Assembly (NCBI RefSeq): GCF_007874125.1 | Contig: NZ_CP040128.1 | Location: 3,844,001-3,908,000, forward strand | Source: Noviherbaspirillum sp. UKPF54 | GTDB taxonomy: Bacteria; Pseudomonadota; Gammaproteobacteria; Burkholderiales; Burkholderiaceae_D | Direction of reading: 5' to 3' | Length of the DNA stretch: 64,000 nucleotides | Part shown: in pieces, positions 18,531 through 27,814 of the stretch | Layout of the letters: each line of letters begins with the position of its first letter | Position numbering within the stretch: the stretch's first letter is position 1 | The notes under the pieces: generated by a model | Databases searched by the model: none | Told to the model about the DNA's origin: nothing | What the model saw: only the letters and a program-made list of their open reading frames with translations | Translations under genes and position numbers: made by a program

Positions 18531-18547
18531 ACTGGTCCAACCAATTT
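18531..18547. promoter_or_regulatory. LldR/PdhR-type operator
   Basis: The 17-bp site AACTGGTCCAACCAATT is a dyad with one mismatch between its 7-bp arms and contains the core TGGT-N3-ACCA (18533-18543). That core is the consensus of the FadR-subfamily regulators PdhR and LldR. It sits in the 139-bp spacer between the regulator and lutA, where it can control both directions. Confidence 0.75.
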
Positions 18548-18648
18548 GCGTATCCGGGCAGATACCCGGATTATGCGGCGAAGAATAAGAAAACGCAAAA
18601 ACACGCTTGATCCGGCGCCCTCCGCCGGATGCTACACGGAGACGCTCC

Positions 18649-19428
18649 ATGCAAAGGCAATATCCCGCTCCTCCGAGCCAGGTTTACCTGTTCGGCACCT
18701 GCGTGATCGACCTGTTCATGCCGCAGGCAGGACTGGATGCGGTTCGCCTGCTGGAACGCGAAGGCTTGACCGTTCATTTCCCGCAGGGCCAGAGCTGCTG
18801 CGGCCAGCCGGCCTACAGCAGCGGCAACCCGGTCGAGGCACGCGCCGTCGCCGCCGCCCAGCTCGACCTGTTTTCCGAACCGTGGCCGGTGATCGTGCCG
18901 TCCGGCTCCTGCGCCGGCATGATGCGGCACCACTGGCCGACGCTGTTCCAGGACGACCCGGTGGCCGGACCGAAGGCGCGCGCGCTGGCGGAACGCATTT
19001 TCGAACTCGGCGAATTCCTGCTGCGCGTCATGAAGGTGCAGTTGCAAGACACATCCCCCGGCCAGCAGGCGCCGGAAAGCGTGGTGCTGCACACTTCCTG
19101 CTCGGCGCGCCGCGAAATGGGCACGCGCCAGCATGGCGTGGAACTGGTCGACGCGCTGCCGGGCGTGACCCGCCTGGAGCACGAGCGCGAGTCCGAATGC
19201 TGCGGCTTCGGCGGCGCGTTCGCGCTCAAGCATGCCGACATCTCCGGCGCGATGGTCAAGGACAAGATCGCTTCCGCCTGCGCCACCGGCGCCGACCGCC
19301 TGGTCTCCGCCGACTGCGGCTGCCTGCTCAACATCGGGCACGCGGCGCAGCATCAGGGCGCGCCGCTGCCGGTCGAGCATCTGGCCAGCTTCCTGTTGCG
19401 GCGCACCGGCGGCGCGGGAGAAAAATAA
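18649..19428 (+). CDS. lutA: L-lactate utilization protein LutA (YkgE family, CCG-domain)
   Basis: The 259-residue protein has two cysteine-rich CCG domains: SCCGQPAYSSGNP near residue 46, GSCAGM, then HTSCSARREMG, ECCGFGGAF and the DCGCLLN cysteines. These bind iron-sulfur or similar clusters in the LutABC complex, which oxidises L-lactate to pyruvate. The start is ATG 18649, preceded by CACGGAGACGCTCC; the frame is open to 18607 without a site. The stop and the next start overlap (TAATG), so translation is coupled. Confidence 0.92.
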   Translation: MQRQYPAPPSQVYLFGTCVIDLFMPQAGLDAVRLLEREGLTVHFPQGQSCCGQPAYSSGNPVEARAVAAAQLDLFSEPWPVIVPSGSCAGMMRHHWPTLFQDDPVAGPKARALAERIFELGEFLLRVMKVQLQDTSPGQQAPESVVLHTSCSARREMGTRQHGVELVDALPGVTRLEHERESECCGFGGAFALKHADISGAMVKDKIASACATGADRLVSADCGCLLNIGHAAQHQGAPLPVEHLASFLLRRTGGAGEK

Positions 19429-20111
19429 TGAATGCACGCGACATCATGCTCGGCCGCCTGCGGGCCGCCGCGCCGAAGGCGTCTGCCGGCTGCGGCGAGC
19501 TCGACCGCCGCATCGACGACCACTTCAACGCACGGCGCGCCGCGCGCAGCGCATCCGAACTGGCGCAGTCGCTGCAGGCGGCGATGACGGCGTCGCACGC
19601 CGAGGTCTGGCAGGCGTCGCGCTCCGCGTGGCCGGCGCTGCTGGCGCAGCAGCTCGGTGCGCACGGCGTGCGCCGCCTGCTGCTCGATACCGCCGGCGCG
19701 GAAGGTGCGGCCTTGGCGCAGGCGCTGCCGCCGGAAATACAGGCCTGGCCGTTTGCCCACCCGCTCGAAGCATGGAAGTCCGAGCTGTTCAACAGCATCG
19801 ACGCCGGCTTCACGGTGGCGCGTTCCGGCATCGCCGCCACCGGCACGCTGGTACTGGCGCCCGACGCGGGCACGCCGCGCACGGTGTCGCTGGTGCCGCC
19901 GCTGCACGTGGCGCTGGTGTATGCGAACACGCTGCACGCCGACCTGCACGCCGCCGCGCAGGCCGAACGCTGGCGCGACGGCATGCCGACCAACCTGGTG
20001 CTGGTGTCCGGCCCGTCCAAGACTTCCGACATCCAGCAGACGCTGGCCTACGGCGCGCACGGACCGCGCCGCATGTGGGTCATCATCGTCACCGACGACG
20101 TCACGGAGTGA
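19428..20111 (+). CDS. lutC: Lactate utilization protein LutC (YkgG family, DUF162/LUD domain)
   Basis: The 227-residue LUD-domain protein (FTVARSGIAATGTLVLAP, then VSLVPPLHVALV and LVSGPSKTSDIQ) matches LutC/YkgG, the third subunit of the lactate oxidation complex. The GPSKTSDI motif is the family hallmark. The order here is A-C-B, not the A-B-C order of Bacillus. It starts inside the lutA stop codon and is followed after 2 bp by lutB. Confidence 0.9.
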   Translation: MNARDIMLGRLRAAAPKASAGCGELDRRIDDHFNARRAARSASELAQSLQAAMTASHAEVWQASRSAWPALLAQQLGAHGVRRLLLDTAGAEGAALAQALPPEIQAWPFAHPLEAWKSELFNSIDAGFTVARSGIAATGTLVLAPDAGTPRTVSLVPPLHVALVYANTLHADLHAAAQAERWRDGMPTNLVLVSGPSKTSDIQQTLAYGAHGPRRMWVIIVTDDVTE

Positions 20112-20113
20112 CA

Positions 20114-21556
20114 ATGAGCACGACACCGCTGCATTTCGTTCCCCCATCCGATTTCCGCGCGCGCGCCAAGAGCGCGCTGGACGACCCCAAGCTGCGCAAG
20201 AGCTTCCGCGGCGCGATGGACTTCCTGCAAACCAAGCGCAGCGCCCAGTTCCCGGACGGCGACGAGCTGGAGCAACTGCGCGACCTCGGCGAAGCGATCC
20301 GCCAGCACGCGCTGGCCAATCTGCCGGACCTGCTGGTGCAGCTCGAAGCCAAGCTGCAGGCGGCCGGCGTGCAGGTGCACTGGGCGGCGACCGCGCAGGA
20401 AGCCAACGAGATCATCCTGCGCATCGCGCAGGCGCGCCAGGCCAAGCGCATCATCAAGGGCAAGTCGATGGCCAGCGAAGAGATCGAGCTGAACCATTAC
20501 CTCGAAGAGCGCGGCGTCGCCTGCCTGGAATCGGACATGGGCGAATACATCGTGCAGATGGCCGGCGAAAAGCCGTCGCACATCGTGATGCCGGCCATTC
20601 ACAAGACGCGCGGCGAGATCGGCGAACTGTTCGAAAAGAACATCCCGGACTCGCCCTACACCGAGGATGTCGACACCCTGATCCAGACCGGCCGGCGCGC
20701 GCTGCGCCAAGCCTTCGTGGATGCCGACATCGGCCTGTCCGGCGTCAATTTCGCGGCGGCCGATACCGGCACGCTGTGGCTGGTGGAAAACGAAGGCAAC
20801 GGCCGCCTGTCGACCACCGTGCCCGACACGCATATCGCGATCATGGGCCTCGAAAAGGTAGTGGCCAAGCTCGAGCACATCGTGCCGCTGTCCAACCTGC
20901 TCACGCGCTCGGCCACGGGGCAGGCGATCACGACCTACTTCAACCTGATCTCCGGCCCGCGCCGCCCGGGAGAGCTGGACGGGCCGCGCGAGGTGCACCT
21001 GGTGCTGCTCGATAACGGCCGCACCCAGGCTTACGCCGACGAACAGCTGCGCGCCACGCTGCAATGCATCCGCTGCGGCGCCTGCATGAACCACTGCCCG
21101 GTCTACAGCCGCATCGGCGGCCACGCCTACGGCACGACCTACCCCGGCCCGATCGGCGCGATCATCTCGCCGCACCTCTTGGGGCTGGAAACGACTGCAG
21201 ACCTCACCACGGCGTCCACCCTGTGCGGCGCCTGCGGCGAAGTCTGCCCGGTGCGCATCCCGATCCCGCAACTGCTGGTGCGCCTGCGCACCGAAGCCAA
21301 CCGCAACCCGGAAGAACAAGTCGAGCATCCGCTGCGCGGGCAGGGCGCGAAATTCAGCCGCGGAGAACGGCTGGTTTGGCGCTTCTGGAGCGGCGCCTTC
21401 GCGCGCCCGGCGGTGTACCGCCTGTTCCGCTGGGCCGCCACCCGCCTGCGCGCGCTCACACCGTCGCAGCAGCTGGGTTGGACCAAGTACCGCGCGCCGC
21501 TCAAGCCGGCGCCGCGCAGCCTGGCCGACCTGATGCGCGAACGCGAGCGCCGATGA
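20114..21556 (+). CDS. lutB: Lactate utilization iron-sulfur protein LutB (YkgF family)
   Basis: The 480-residue protein has an N-terminal LUD domain (KGKSMASEEIELNHYL; GVNFAAADTGTLWLVENEGN) and two [4Fe-4S] motifs near residues 317-330 and 370 (CIRCGACMNHCPVY and CGACGEVCPVRIP), plus a C-terminal DUF3390-type tail (PRSLADLMRERERR). It is the electron-transfer subunit of LutABC. ATG 20114 is preceded by ACGGAGTGACA, overlapping the lutC end. The permease follows 55 bp later. Confidence 0.95.
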   Translation: MSTTPLHFVPPSDFRARAKSALDDPKLRKSFRGAMDFLQTKRSAQFPDGDELEQLRDLGEAIRQHALANLPDLLVQLEAKLQAAGVQVHWAATAQEANEIILRIAQARQAKRIIKGKSMASEEIELNHYLEERGVACLESDMGEYIVQMAGEKPSHIVMPAIHKTRGEIGELFEKNIPDSPYTEDVDTLIQTGRRALRQAFVDADIGLSGVNFAAADTGTLWLVENEGNGRLSTTVPDTHIAIMGLEKVVAKLEHIVPLSNLLTRSATGQAITTYFNLISGPRRPGELDGPREVHLVLLDNGRTQAYADEQLRATLQCIRCGACMNHCPVYSRIGGHAYGTTYPGPIGAIISPHLLGLETTADLTTASTLCGACGEVCPVRIPIPQLLVRLRTEANRNPEEQVEHPLRGQGAKFSRGERLVWRFWSGAFARPAVYRLFRWAATRLRALTPSQQLGWTKYRAPLKPAPRSLADLMRERERR

Positions 21557-21611
21557 GGTAACGCAAAAGAACAACAGATTTTCGTAAAGCCATTTTTTCG
21601 AGGAGACACTT

Positions 21612-23270
21612 ATGATTTGGCAACAGGTTTACGACCCGCTAGGGAACATGGTCATGTCGACCATGCTGGCGGCAATACCAGTAGTGGTCATGCTGGTCGC
21701 ACTGGGGTTCTTGCACATCAAGGCGCATATCGCCGCCGGCCTGGGCCTGTTGGCTGCATTGGCCGTGGCAGTCCTGGCGTACGGCATGCCGTTCAGCATG
21801 GCCGGCAAAGCAGCGATGCTGGGCGGGTTCACGGGCTTGTTGCCGATCGGCTGGATCGTGCTCAACATTATCTTCCTGCAGCAGCTGTCGGAACAGAACG
21901 GCAGCTTCAAGGTCCTGCAGGCGTCGCTGTCGGGCATCACCGACGACCGCCGCCTGCAGCTGCTGCTGATCGCCTTTTGCTTCGGCGCGTTCTTTGAAGG
22001 CGCGGCCGGCTTCGGCACGCCGGTGGCGGTCACCGCCGGCATCCTGATCGGCCTGGGCTTCTCGCCGCTGGCCGCGTCCGGCCTTAGCCTGATCGCCAAC
22101 ACCGCGCCGGTGGCCTTCGGCGCGCTCGGCACGCCGGTCATCACGCTGGCCAAGGTGCACGGCTACGACCTGATGGACGTCACCGCGATGATCGGCCGCC
22201 AGCTGCCGTTCTTCTCGCTGATGGTGCCGTTCTGGTTGATCTGGGCCTTCGCGGGCCGCAAGGCAATGATGGAAATCTGGCCGGCGATCCTGGTCACCGG
22301 CGTATCGTTCGCCATTCCGCAGTACCTGGTGTCGAACTTCATCGGCCCGGAGCTGGTCGACATCATCGCCGCCATCGTGTCGATGGTCTCGCTCATCCTG
22401 TTCCTGCGCATGTGGCAGCCGAAGAAGGTCTGGACTTCGCCCAACCTGAAAGGCCATGAAGAGGACGGCGGCGCCGCCAAGCCGGCCGAACCGGTGCAGA
22501 AGTACTCGCGCGCCGAACTGCTGCGCGCCTGGACCCCGTGGCTGATCCTGACCGTGTTCGTGTTCGTCTGGGGCCTGCCTTCGGTGAAGAACTACCTCAA
22601 CGGCTTGTTCTCGCCCAAGTTCACCATCGACGGCCTGAACAACCTGATCATGAAGATGCCGCCGGTCGTGTCCAAGCCGACCGCGGAAGGCGCGGTGTAC
22701 GTGCTCAACCTGCTGTCCGCCACCGGCACCGGCATCCTTTTGGCCGCGATCGTCGGCGCGCTGACGATGAAGTACAAGGTGTCCGAGATCGTGCGCACCT
22801 TCTTCCGCACCTTCTGGCTGGTACGCTATTCGCTGGTCACCATCGTGCTGATGCTGGCGCTGGGCACGCTCACCCGCTACTCCGGCACCGACACCACGCT
22901 CGGCCTGGCGTTCGCCAATTCCGGCGTGCTCTATCCGTTCTTCGGCACTCTGATGGGCTGGATCGGCGTGGCCATGACCGGCTCCGACACCGCCTCGAAC
23001 GTGCTGTTCGGCGGCATGCAGCGCGTGGCAGCCGAGCAGCTCGGCCTGTCGCCGAACCTGATGGGCGCGGCCAACAGCTCTGGCGGCGTGATGGGCAAGA
23101 TGATCGACGCGCAGTCGATCGTGGTGGCTTCCACCGCCACCCGCTGGTTCAACCATGAAGGCGACATCCTGCGCTACGTGTTCTTCCACTCGATCGCGCT
23201 GGCCGCTCTGGTCGGCCTGTTCGTGACGATGCAGGCTTACGTCTGGCCGTTCTCGGCCATGGTCAAATAA
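21612..23270 (+). CDS. lctP: L-lactate permease
   Basis: The 552-residue integral membrane protein of the LctP family has about 12-14 hydrophobic helices. Conserved segments include FGAFFEGAAGFGTPVAV near residue 125 and GSDTASNVLFGGMQ with AAANSSGGVMGKMI-type sequence near the C-terminus. It imports lactate with protons, and probably glycolate too. CGAGGAGACACTT before the ATG is a strong site. It is the fourth gene of the lut operon, so uptake and oxidation are made together. Confidence 0.95.
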   Translation: MIWQQVYDPLGNMVMSTMLAAIPVVVMLVALGFLHIKAHIAAGLGLLAALAVAVLAYGMPFSMAGKAAMLGGFTGLLPIGWIVLNIIFLQQLSEQNGSFKVLQASLSGITDDRRLQLLLIAFCFGAFFEGAAGFGTPVAVTAGILIGLGFSPLAASGLSLIANTAPVAFGALGTPVITLAKVHGYDLMDVTAMIGRQLPFFSLMVPFWLIWAFAGRKAMMEIWPAILVTGVSFAIPQYLVSNFIGPELVDIIAAIVSMVSLILFLRMWQPKKVWTSPNLKGHEEDGGAAKPAEPVQKYSRAELLRAWTPWLILTVFVFVWGLPSVKNYLNGLFSPKFTIDGLNNLIMKMPPVVSKPTAEGAVYVLNLLSATGTGILLAAIVGALTMKYKVSEIVRTFFRTFWLVRYSLVTIVLMLALGTLTRYSGTDTTLGLAFANSGVLYPFFGTLMGWIGVAMTGSDTASNVLFGGMQRVAAEQLGLSPNLMGAANSSGGVMGKMIDAQSIVVASTATRWFNHEGDILRYVFFHSIALAALVGLFVTMQAYVWPFSAMVK

Positions 23271-23281
23271 TTTCGGGAGAG

Positions 23282-23737
23282 ATGATGAGCAAACGTATTT
23301 TTGTCGCGATCGACGACAGCACCACGTCGCAAAAGGCGCTCGACGAAGCGGCCCGGATCGCCGGCGCGCTCGGCGCGGTCCTGTGCATCGCCACCGCGGT
23401 CGACGAAGGTCCGCTGATCCAGCACGGCATGGGCCTCGGCTCCTACATCGACGTCGACCAGGTCAAGGCCGAGATGCGCCAGCGCGCCACCGCGCTGCTG
23501 CAGCAGGCGGCCGCCAGGGCGGCAGCGGCGGGCTGCCAGGCCGAACAGCAGCTGATCGAGCCGTCGCCGCGCCGCATCGCGGAAATGATCTCGGATGCGG
23601 CAAGCCAGTGGCAAGCCGACCTGATCGTGGTCGGCACCCACGGCCGCCGCGGCGTCGAGCGCATGTTGGTAGGCAGCGTCGCCGAAAACCTGGTGCGCAT
23701 CGCCACCACGTCCGTGATGCTGGTGCGCGAGAAATAA
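23282..23737 (+). CDS. Universal stress protein (UspA family)
   Basis: The 151-residue single-domain Usp protein has the family start (RIFVAIDDSTTSQKAL), the ATP-type signature VVGTHGRRGVERMLVGSVAENLVR (G-x2-G-x9-G-S/T), and the VMLVREK end. It is probably an ATP-binding cytoplasmic dimer. It follows lctP by 11 bp and is likely the last gene of the lactate operon. ATG at 23285 would give a more usual distance from GGGAG than ATG 23282. Its role with lactate uptake is unclear. Confidence 0.9.
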   Translation: MMSKRIFVAIDDSTTSQKALDEAARIAGALGAVLCIATAVDEGPLIQHGMGLGSYIDVDQVKAEMRQRATALLQQAAARAAAAGCQAEQQLIEPSPRRIAEMISDAASQWQADLIVVGTHGRRGVERMLVGSVAENLVRIATTSVMLVREK

Positions 23738-23746
23738 GCGCATCCG

Positions 23747-23774
23747 CTGGAGCGGCGCCCGCGCGCCGCTCCAG
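23747..23774 (+). terminator. Hairpin downstream of the uspA-like gene
   Basis: CTGGAGCGGCG (23747-23757) and CGCCGCTCCAG (23764-23774) form a perfect 11-bp stem with a 6-nt loop, 9 bp after the stop codon. There is no T-run, so it is either a weak terminator or a 3'-end stabiliser of the lut operon mRNA. Confidence 0.5.
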
Positions 23775-23964
23775 CAGCGGGCGGTGTACGTTCCCGAGCA
23801 TCGCCCGCACAACCTGCCGCCGGCAGGCTCCTTCCCCTGATCAAATCAGATCAACCCCGTCCTATTCAATCAAGCACGTTCCGGAACACCTCGCGCCTTG
23901 CGCTTGGTCTTCGTGCGCGCCCATGTTGATCTTTTGCCGCCGCCGCGACATCTAAAGACATTGA

Positions 23965-24002
23965 AAAATAAAACGGCCCGCGTTCTTGCGAACGCGGGCC
24001 GT
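23965..24002 (-). terminator. Rho-independent terminator read from the minus strand
   Basis: A perfect 13-bp stem (23973-23985 with 23990-24002) encloses a 4-nt loop. On the minus strand it is followed by TTTATTTTTC. It would stop transcripts coming from ftsH, although it lies about 245 bp beyond the ftsH stop codon. Confidence 0.8.
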
Positions 24003-24247
24003 CAGAATTTGTACCTGTCGCACGTAGCCAGCACCCCCGAACCATGGGTCCAAGGGGGTCGGAAGCGGCAAGGCTTCGGGTTCATCGGCAAGCGACAATC
24101 GCTCTCGCCAAGACTCGTTTCCAACCAATGCGCGTAGATCGTCCAAAGGATGTATTGGCACGTATGAACGCGACAGGTGATTCTTATACTACGCTCCTGG
24201 CTGCCGCTGTCAAGGCCGGCAGCCGACAAGCAGATGTTCCCGTGAAA

Positions 24248-26110
24248 TTACACCACCGCGGGTACGGCCGGCCCCGCGCCGCTGCCCGGTGTACGCCGCC
24301 TTTCAGTCGCGTACTTGGGCGCGCGCGGCAAGCTGCCGGCCATGATGTCATTCACCTGATCCGCATCCAGCGTTTCCCACTCCAGCAGCGCCTTGGCCAT
24401 CACATCGACCTTGTCCCGATTGGCCTCGATCAATTGGCGCGCCAGCGCGTACTGGCCGTCGAGGATGCGCCGGATTTCATCGTCCACTTTCTGCTGCGTC
24501 TCCTCGGATACCGAACGCGCATTCATGCCGAAGCCATCCTGCTCGTCCGTGTAGACCATCGTGCCCAGTGTTTCGGACATGCCGAAGCGCGTCACCATGG
24601 CCCGCGCCAGCTTGGTCGCGCGCTCGAAATCGTTCGACGCGCCGGTCGATTGCTGATGCATGAACAACTCTTCCGCGATACGTCCGCCGAACAGGATCGC
24701 AATGTCTTCGAGCATTTTGTCCTTGTACATGTTCACGCGGTCATGTTCGGGCAATTGCCAGGTCAGGCCAAGAGCATACCCGCGAGGCATGATGGTGACC
24801 TTATGGACGGGATCAGCCTTCGGCAACAGCTTCGCCACGACGGCGTGGCCGGATTCATGGTACGCGGTGTTGCGACGCTCTTCCTCGCGCATGACGGCCG
24901 ACTTGCGCTCCGGCCCCATGATGATCTTGTCCTTCGCATCCTCGAAGTCCTGCATGTCCAGGATGTTCTTGTTGCGGCGCGCGGCGAACAAGGCCGCTTC
25001 GTTAACGAGGTTGGCCAGCTCGGCGCCGGAAAAGCCGGGCGTGCCGCGCGCGAGGACATCGGCCCGCACATCGGAGGAGAGCGGCACCTTGCGCATATGG
25101 ACGCGCAAGATTTTTTCGCGGCCGCGGATGTCCGGCAAGCCGACCATCACCTGGCGGTCGAACCGGCCCGGTCGCAGCAGTGCCTTGTCCAGCACATCGG
25201 AGCGGTTGGTCGCGGCGACGACGATGATGCCGGAGTTCGGCTCGAAGCCGTCCATCTCGACGAGCATCTGATTCAAGGTCTGTTCGCGCTCATCGTTCCC
25301 CCCGCCCATGCCGGTGCCGCGCGCGCGGCCCACTGCGTCGATTTCATCGATGAAGATAATGCAGGGCGCATGCTGCTTTGCGGTTTCGAACAGGTCGCGC
25401 ACGCGCGACGCGCCCACACCGACGAACATTTCGACAAAGTCGGAACCGGAGATGGTAAAGAACGGCACGCGCGCCTCGCCCGCCATCGCACGTGCAAGCA
25501 GCGTCTTGCCGGTTCCCGGGGGGCCGACGAGCAGCACGCCCTTCGGCACATGCCCGCCGAGCTGCTGGAACTTGCGCGGCTCGCGCAGGAATTCGACGAT
25601 CTCGTCGACCTCTTCGCGCGCCTCCTCGCAACCCGCGACATCCGCGAATGTCGTGACATTCGTGTTTGCATCCTGCAGGCGCGCCTTCGATTTACCGAAC
25701 GAGAACATGCCGCCTTTGCCGCCCTGCTGGCGCTTCATGAACCAGATCCACACGCCGATCAGGAGCAGCATCGGGAACCAGGACAGGAAGATCTGGGACA
25801 GGAAGGACGGGCCTTCCGGGTTCTTGACGTCAAACTTGATGTTGTTCTCGATCAGGTCGTTGACGAGGCCGCGATCGAGCAGCGTCGTATTCGTGGTCAA
25901 CTTCTTGCCCTCGGTCGTCACTGCCGAGACCTTGGTTCCTTCGATCACGACCTCTTTGATCGCCTTCGCCTTTACCTGGCTCAGGAAGTCGGAGTACGCG
26001 ACGGACGTGGCGGCGCCTTGCTCGCCAAAATGAAACTGCTGGCTGAGCGCGCTAAACAGGACAAATGCAACGACAGCGGAAATGATGAGACGGATATGCT
26101 TGGGATTCAC
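24248..26110 (-). CDS. ftsH: ATP-dependent zinc metalloprotease FtsH (stand-alone copy)
   Basis: The 620-residue inner-membrane AAA+ protease has a TM helix (about 5-23), a periplasmic domain, a second TM helix (105-125), Walker A GPPGTGKT (196-203), Walker B IIFIDEID (251-258), a second region of homology with arginine fingers (LLRPGRFDR), and zinc site HESGH (418-422). It degrades misfolded or unassembled membrane proteins and short-lived regulators. AAAGGAAGTTGAGTGA precedes the ATG. The usual betaproteobacterial ftsH sits beside rlmE and folP; neither is here, so this is probably a second paralogue. Confidence 0.95.
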   Translation of the reverse strand: MNPKHIRLIISAVVAFVLFSALSQQFHFGEQGAATSVAYSDFLSQVKAKAIKEVVIEGTKVSAVTTEGKKLTTNTTLLDRGLVNDLIENNIKFDVKNPEGPSFLSQIFLSWFPMLLLIGVWIWFMKRQQGGKGGMFSFGKSKARLQDANTNVTTFADVAGCEEAREEVDEIVEFLREPRKFQQLGGHVPKGVLLVGPPGTGKTLLARAMAGEARVPFFTISGSDFVEMFVGVGASRVRDLFETAKQHAPCIIFIDEIDAVGRARGTGMGGGNDEREQTLNQMLVEMDGFEPNSGIIVVAATNRSDVLDKALLRPGRFDRQVMVGLPDIRGREKILRVHMRKVPLSSDVRADVLARGTPGFSGAELANLVNEAALFAARRNKNILDMQDFEDAKDKIIMGPERKSAVMREEERRNTAYHESGHAVVAKLLPKADPVHKVTIMPRGYALGLTWQLPEHDRVNMYKDKMLEDIAILFGGRIAEELFMHQQSTGASNDFERATKLARAMVTRFGMSETLGTMVYTDEQDGFGMNARSVSEETQQKVDDEIRRILDGQYALARQLIEANRDKVDVMAKALLEWETLDADQVNDIMAGSLPRAPKYATERRRTPGSGAGPAVPAVV

Positions 26111-26452
26111 TCAACTTCCTTTTAAAGACCCGGCGACGAAATTGCTTTCCCCATAAAAAAGGGATTTGAACGACAGCGTCGTCAATGTTACGCGCAACGA
26201 GAGTTCCGGTTAAGGGAACAAATCGGGATGATTGTTTCGGAAAAACGGAAGTGATGCGAGTGCCAACACATCGCAGCGCGTATCTTGCAGCTTGGTTAAA
26301 AGCAATGCAATGTAACCAAGCTTCAGAGGAAGGAAATTCGGGAACGCCGTGCGGCGGGTTGCTGAGATATCGGAGAAAGCGACGCGCCGCAAAGCGCGGC
26401 ACAGTCGCATCGTCGGAGGCGGCGCCGTGCGGCGCGTGCCCCCGTTCTCACT
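26111..26452. other. Intergenic region upstream of ftsH
   Basis: About 340 bp between the 3' end of the Dcu transporter and the ftsH start. Reads mostly as non-coding. The AT-rich part near 26140-26220 should carry the ftsH promoter, but I could not pick a clear sigma70 or sigma32 element. Confidence 0.4.
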
Positions 26453-27793
26453 TCACAGCAGCGAACGCGCCGACGCCAGCAGGTAGCCGAACAGGCATGA
26501 CGTTGAAACGCCGATCAGGCCCGGCAGGATGAAACTGTGATTGATCACATACTTGCCGATATGGGTAGTGCCGGAACGGTCGAACTGGATCGCTGCCAGG
26601 TCGCTCGGATAGGTCGGCAGGATGTAGTAGCCGTAGGCCGCGGCCATGAACGCCACTACATAGCCGGGCGGCACGCCGATGGCGAGCGCCACCGGCACCA
26701 TCGCGCTGATGGCGGCAGCCTGCGAATTGACCAGCTTCGATACCAGCAGCAGTGCAATCGCATACGTCCAGGGCTGGGTCTTGACCAGCTCGGTGAGCGT
26801 CGCCTTCAACTGCGGCAGATGCCCCTCGAACACGGTGTCGGCCATCCATGCGATGCCGAACACCGCGACCACGGCAATCATCCCGGCGCGGAACACCTCG
26901 TTCTTCCCGATCGACATCGGGTCCGTCTTGGTGCACAGGATGATGAGCGCGCCGGCCAGCAGCATGAACATCTGGATGGTCAACACCATCGATAGCGGTT
27001 TGCCGGCCACCAGCGGCCGCAGCGATGGAAAGGCGCCCAGAATCGAGACCACCACGATGGAACCGAGGAAGATCCACATCGCGACCCACTGGCCCTTCTC
27101 CAGCGTCTTGCCCAAGAGCGTAGCGCTGTCGCCGTAGACGAACTTGCGGGTTTCCGGGTCGGCGATGCGCTTCTGGAATTCGACATCGTCATCGAGGTCC
27201 TTGCCGCGGAACCAGCTGAACACGCCAATCGCCAGCACGCCGGCCAGCGTCGCCGGAATCGAGATCGACAACAGCATGACGAAATCGATGGCGTGCCCGG
27301 CCACGGGAGCCTTGGCCAGGAAGGCGACCAGCGAGACCACCGCGACCGATACCGGGCTGGCCATGATGCCCATCTGGCTGGCGATCGACGATGCCGCCAT
27401 CGGCCGCTCGGGCCGGATATTGTTCTTGATCGCCACGTCGTAAATAATCGGCAGCATCGTGTACACCACGTGCCCGGTTCCGCACAGGATGGTCAGAAAG
27501 CAGGTGACGAACGGCGCCAGGATCGAAATGTATTTCGGGTTGCGGCGCAAGACCTTCTCCGCCAGCTGCAGCAGCACTTCCAGCCCGCCCGATGCCTGCA
27601 GCGTGGCGGAGGCCGCCACCACCGCGATAATGGTGAGCATCACGTCCACCGGCGGCTTGCCGGGAGTGAGCTTGAAGACAAAGGTCATGATGACGATGCC
27701 GATCCCGCCGAGCAGGCCAAGGGCGACGCCGCCCTTGCGCGCCCCGTAGAACAGGCAGGCCAGAATGATGGCGACTTGTAGCAGAATATCCAT
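26453..27793 (-). CDS. Anaerobic C4-dicarboxylate transporter, Dcu (DcuA/DcuB) family
   Basis: The 446-residue polytopic protein has the length of E. coli DcuB and family segments such as [32 protein letters not shown] (about 105-135) and [16 protein letters not shown]. Dcu carriers exchange fumarate, malate or aspartate for succinate during fumarate respiration. DcuA and DcuB cannot be separated from the sequence alone. AGGAGAACGCATC precedes the ATG. The RquA-like gene is 21 bp upstream on the same strand, so the pair is very probably an operon. Confidence 0.92.
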   Translation of the reverse strand: MDILLQVAIILACLFYGARKGGVALGLLGGIGIVIMTFVFKLTPGKPPVDVMLTIIAVVAASATLQASGGLEVLLQLAEKVLRRNPKYISILAPFVTCFLTILCGTGHVVYTMLPIIYDVAIKNNIRPERPMAASSIASQMGIMASPVSVAVVSLVAFLAKAPVAGHAIDFVMLLSISIPATLAGVLAIGVFSWFRGKDLDDDVEFQKRIADPETRKFVYGDSATLLGKTLEKGQWVAMWIFLGSIVVVSILGAFPSLRPLVAGKPLSMVLTIQMFMLLAGALIILCTKTDPMSIGKNEVFRAGMIAVVAVFGIAWMADTVFEGHLPQLKATLTELVKTQPWTYAIALLLVSKLVNSQAAAISAMVPVALAIGVPPGYVVAFMAAAYGYYILPTYPSDLAAIQFDRSGTTHIGKYVINHSFILPGLIGVSTSCLFGYLLASARSLL

Positions 27794-27814
27794 GATGCGT
27801 TCTCCTGATGATGC

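Larger units (their letters stand above)
23738..24247. other. Convergent intergenic region between uspA-like gene and ftsH
   Basis: About 510 bp holding the two hairpins above. Between 23952 and 24161 a minus-strand frame of 69 codons starting with GTG (VPIHPLDDLRALVGNESW...) lies between ftsH and the terminator. It has no convincing ribosome binding site, and I cannot say whether it is a real small gene, a remnant or chance. Confidence 0.35.

Noticed and set aside
23952..24161. Small GTG-initiated minus-strand ORF between ftsH and its terminator
   Set aside because: No ribosome binding site and no family; could be chance. Mentioned only in the region note.
24044..26125. 693-codon plus-strand frame
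   Set aside because: Antisense shadow of ftsH.
26140..26200. Possible sigma32 heat-shock promoter upstream of ftsH
   Set aside because: The CCCCAT-like element is on the wrong strand for ftsH and lacks a properly spaced CTTGAA.
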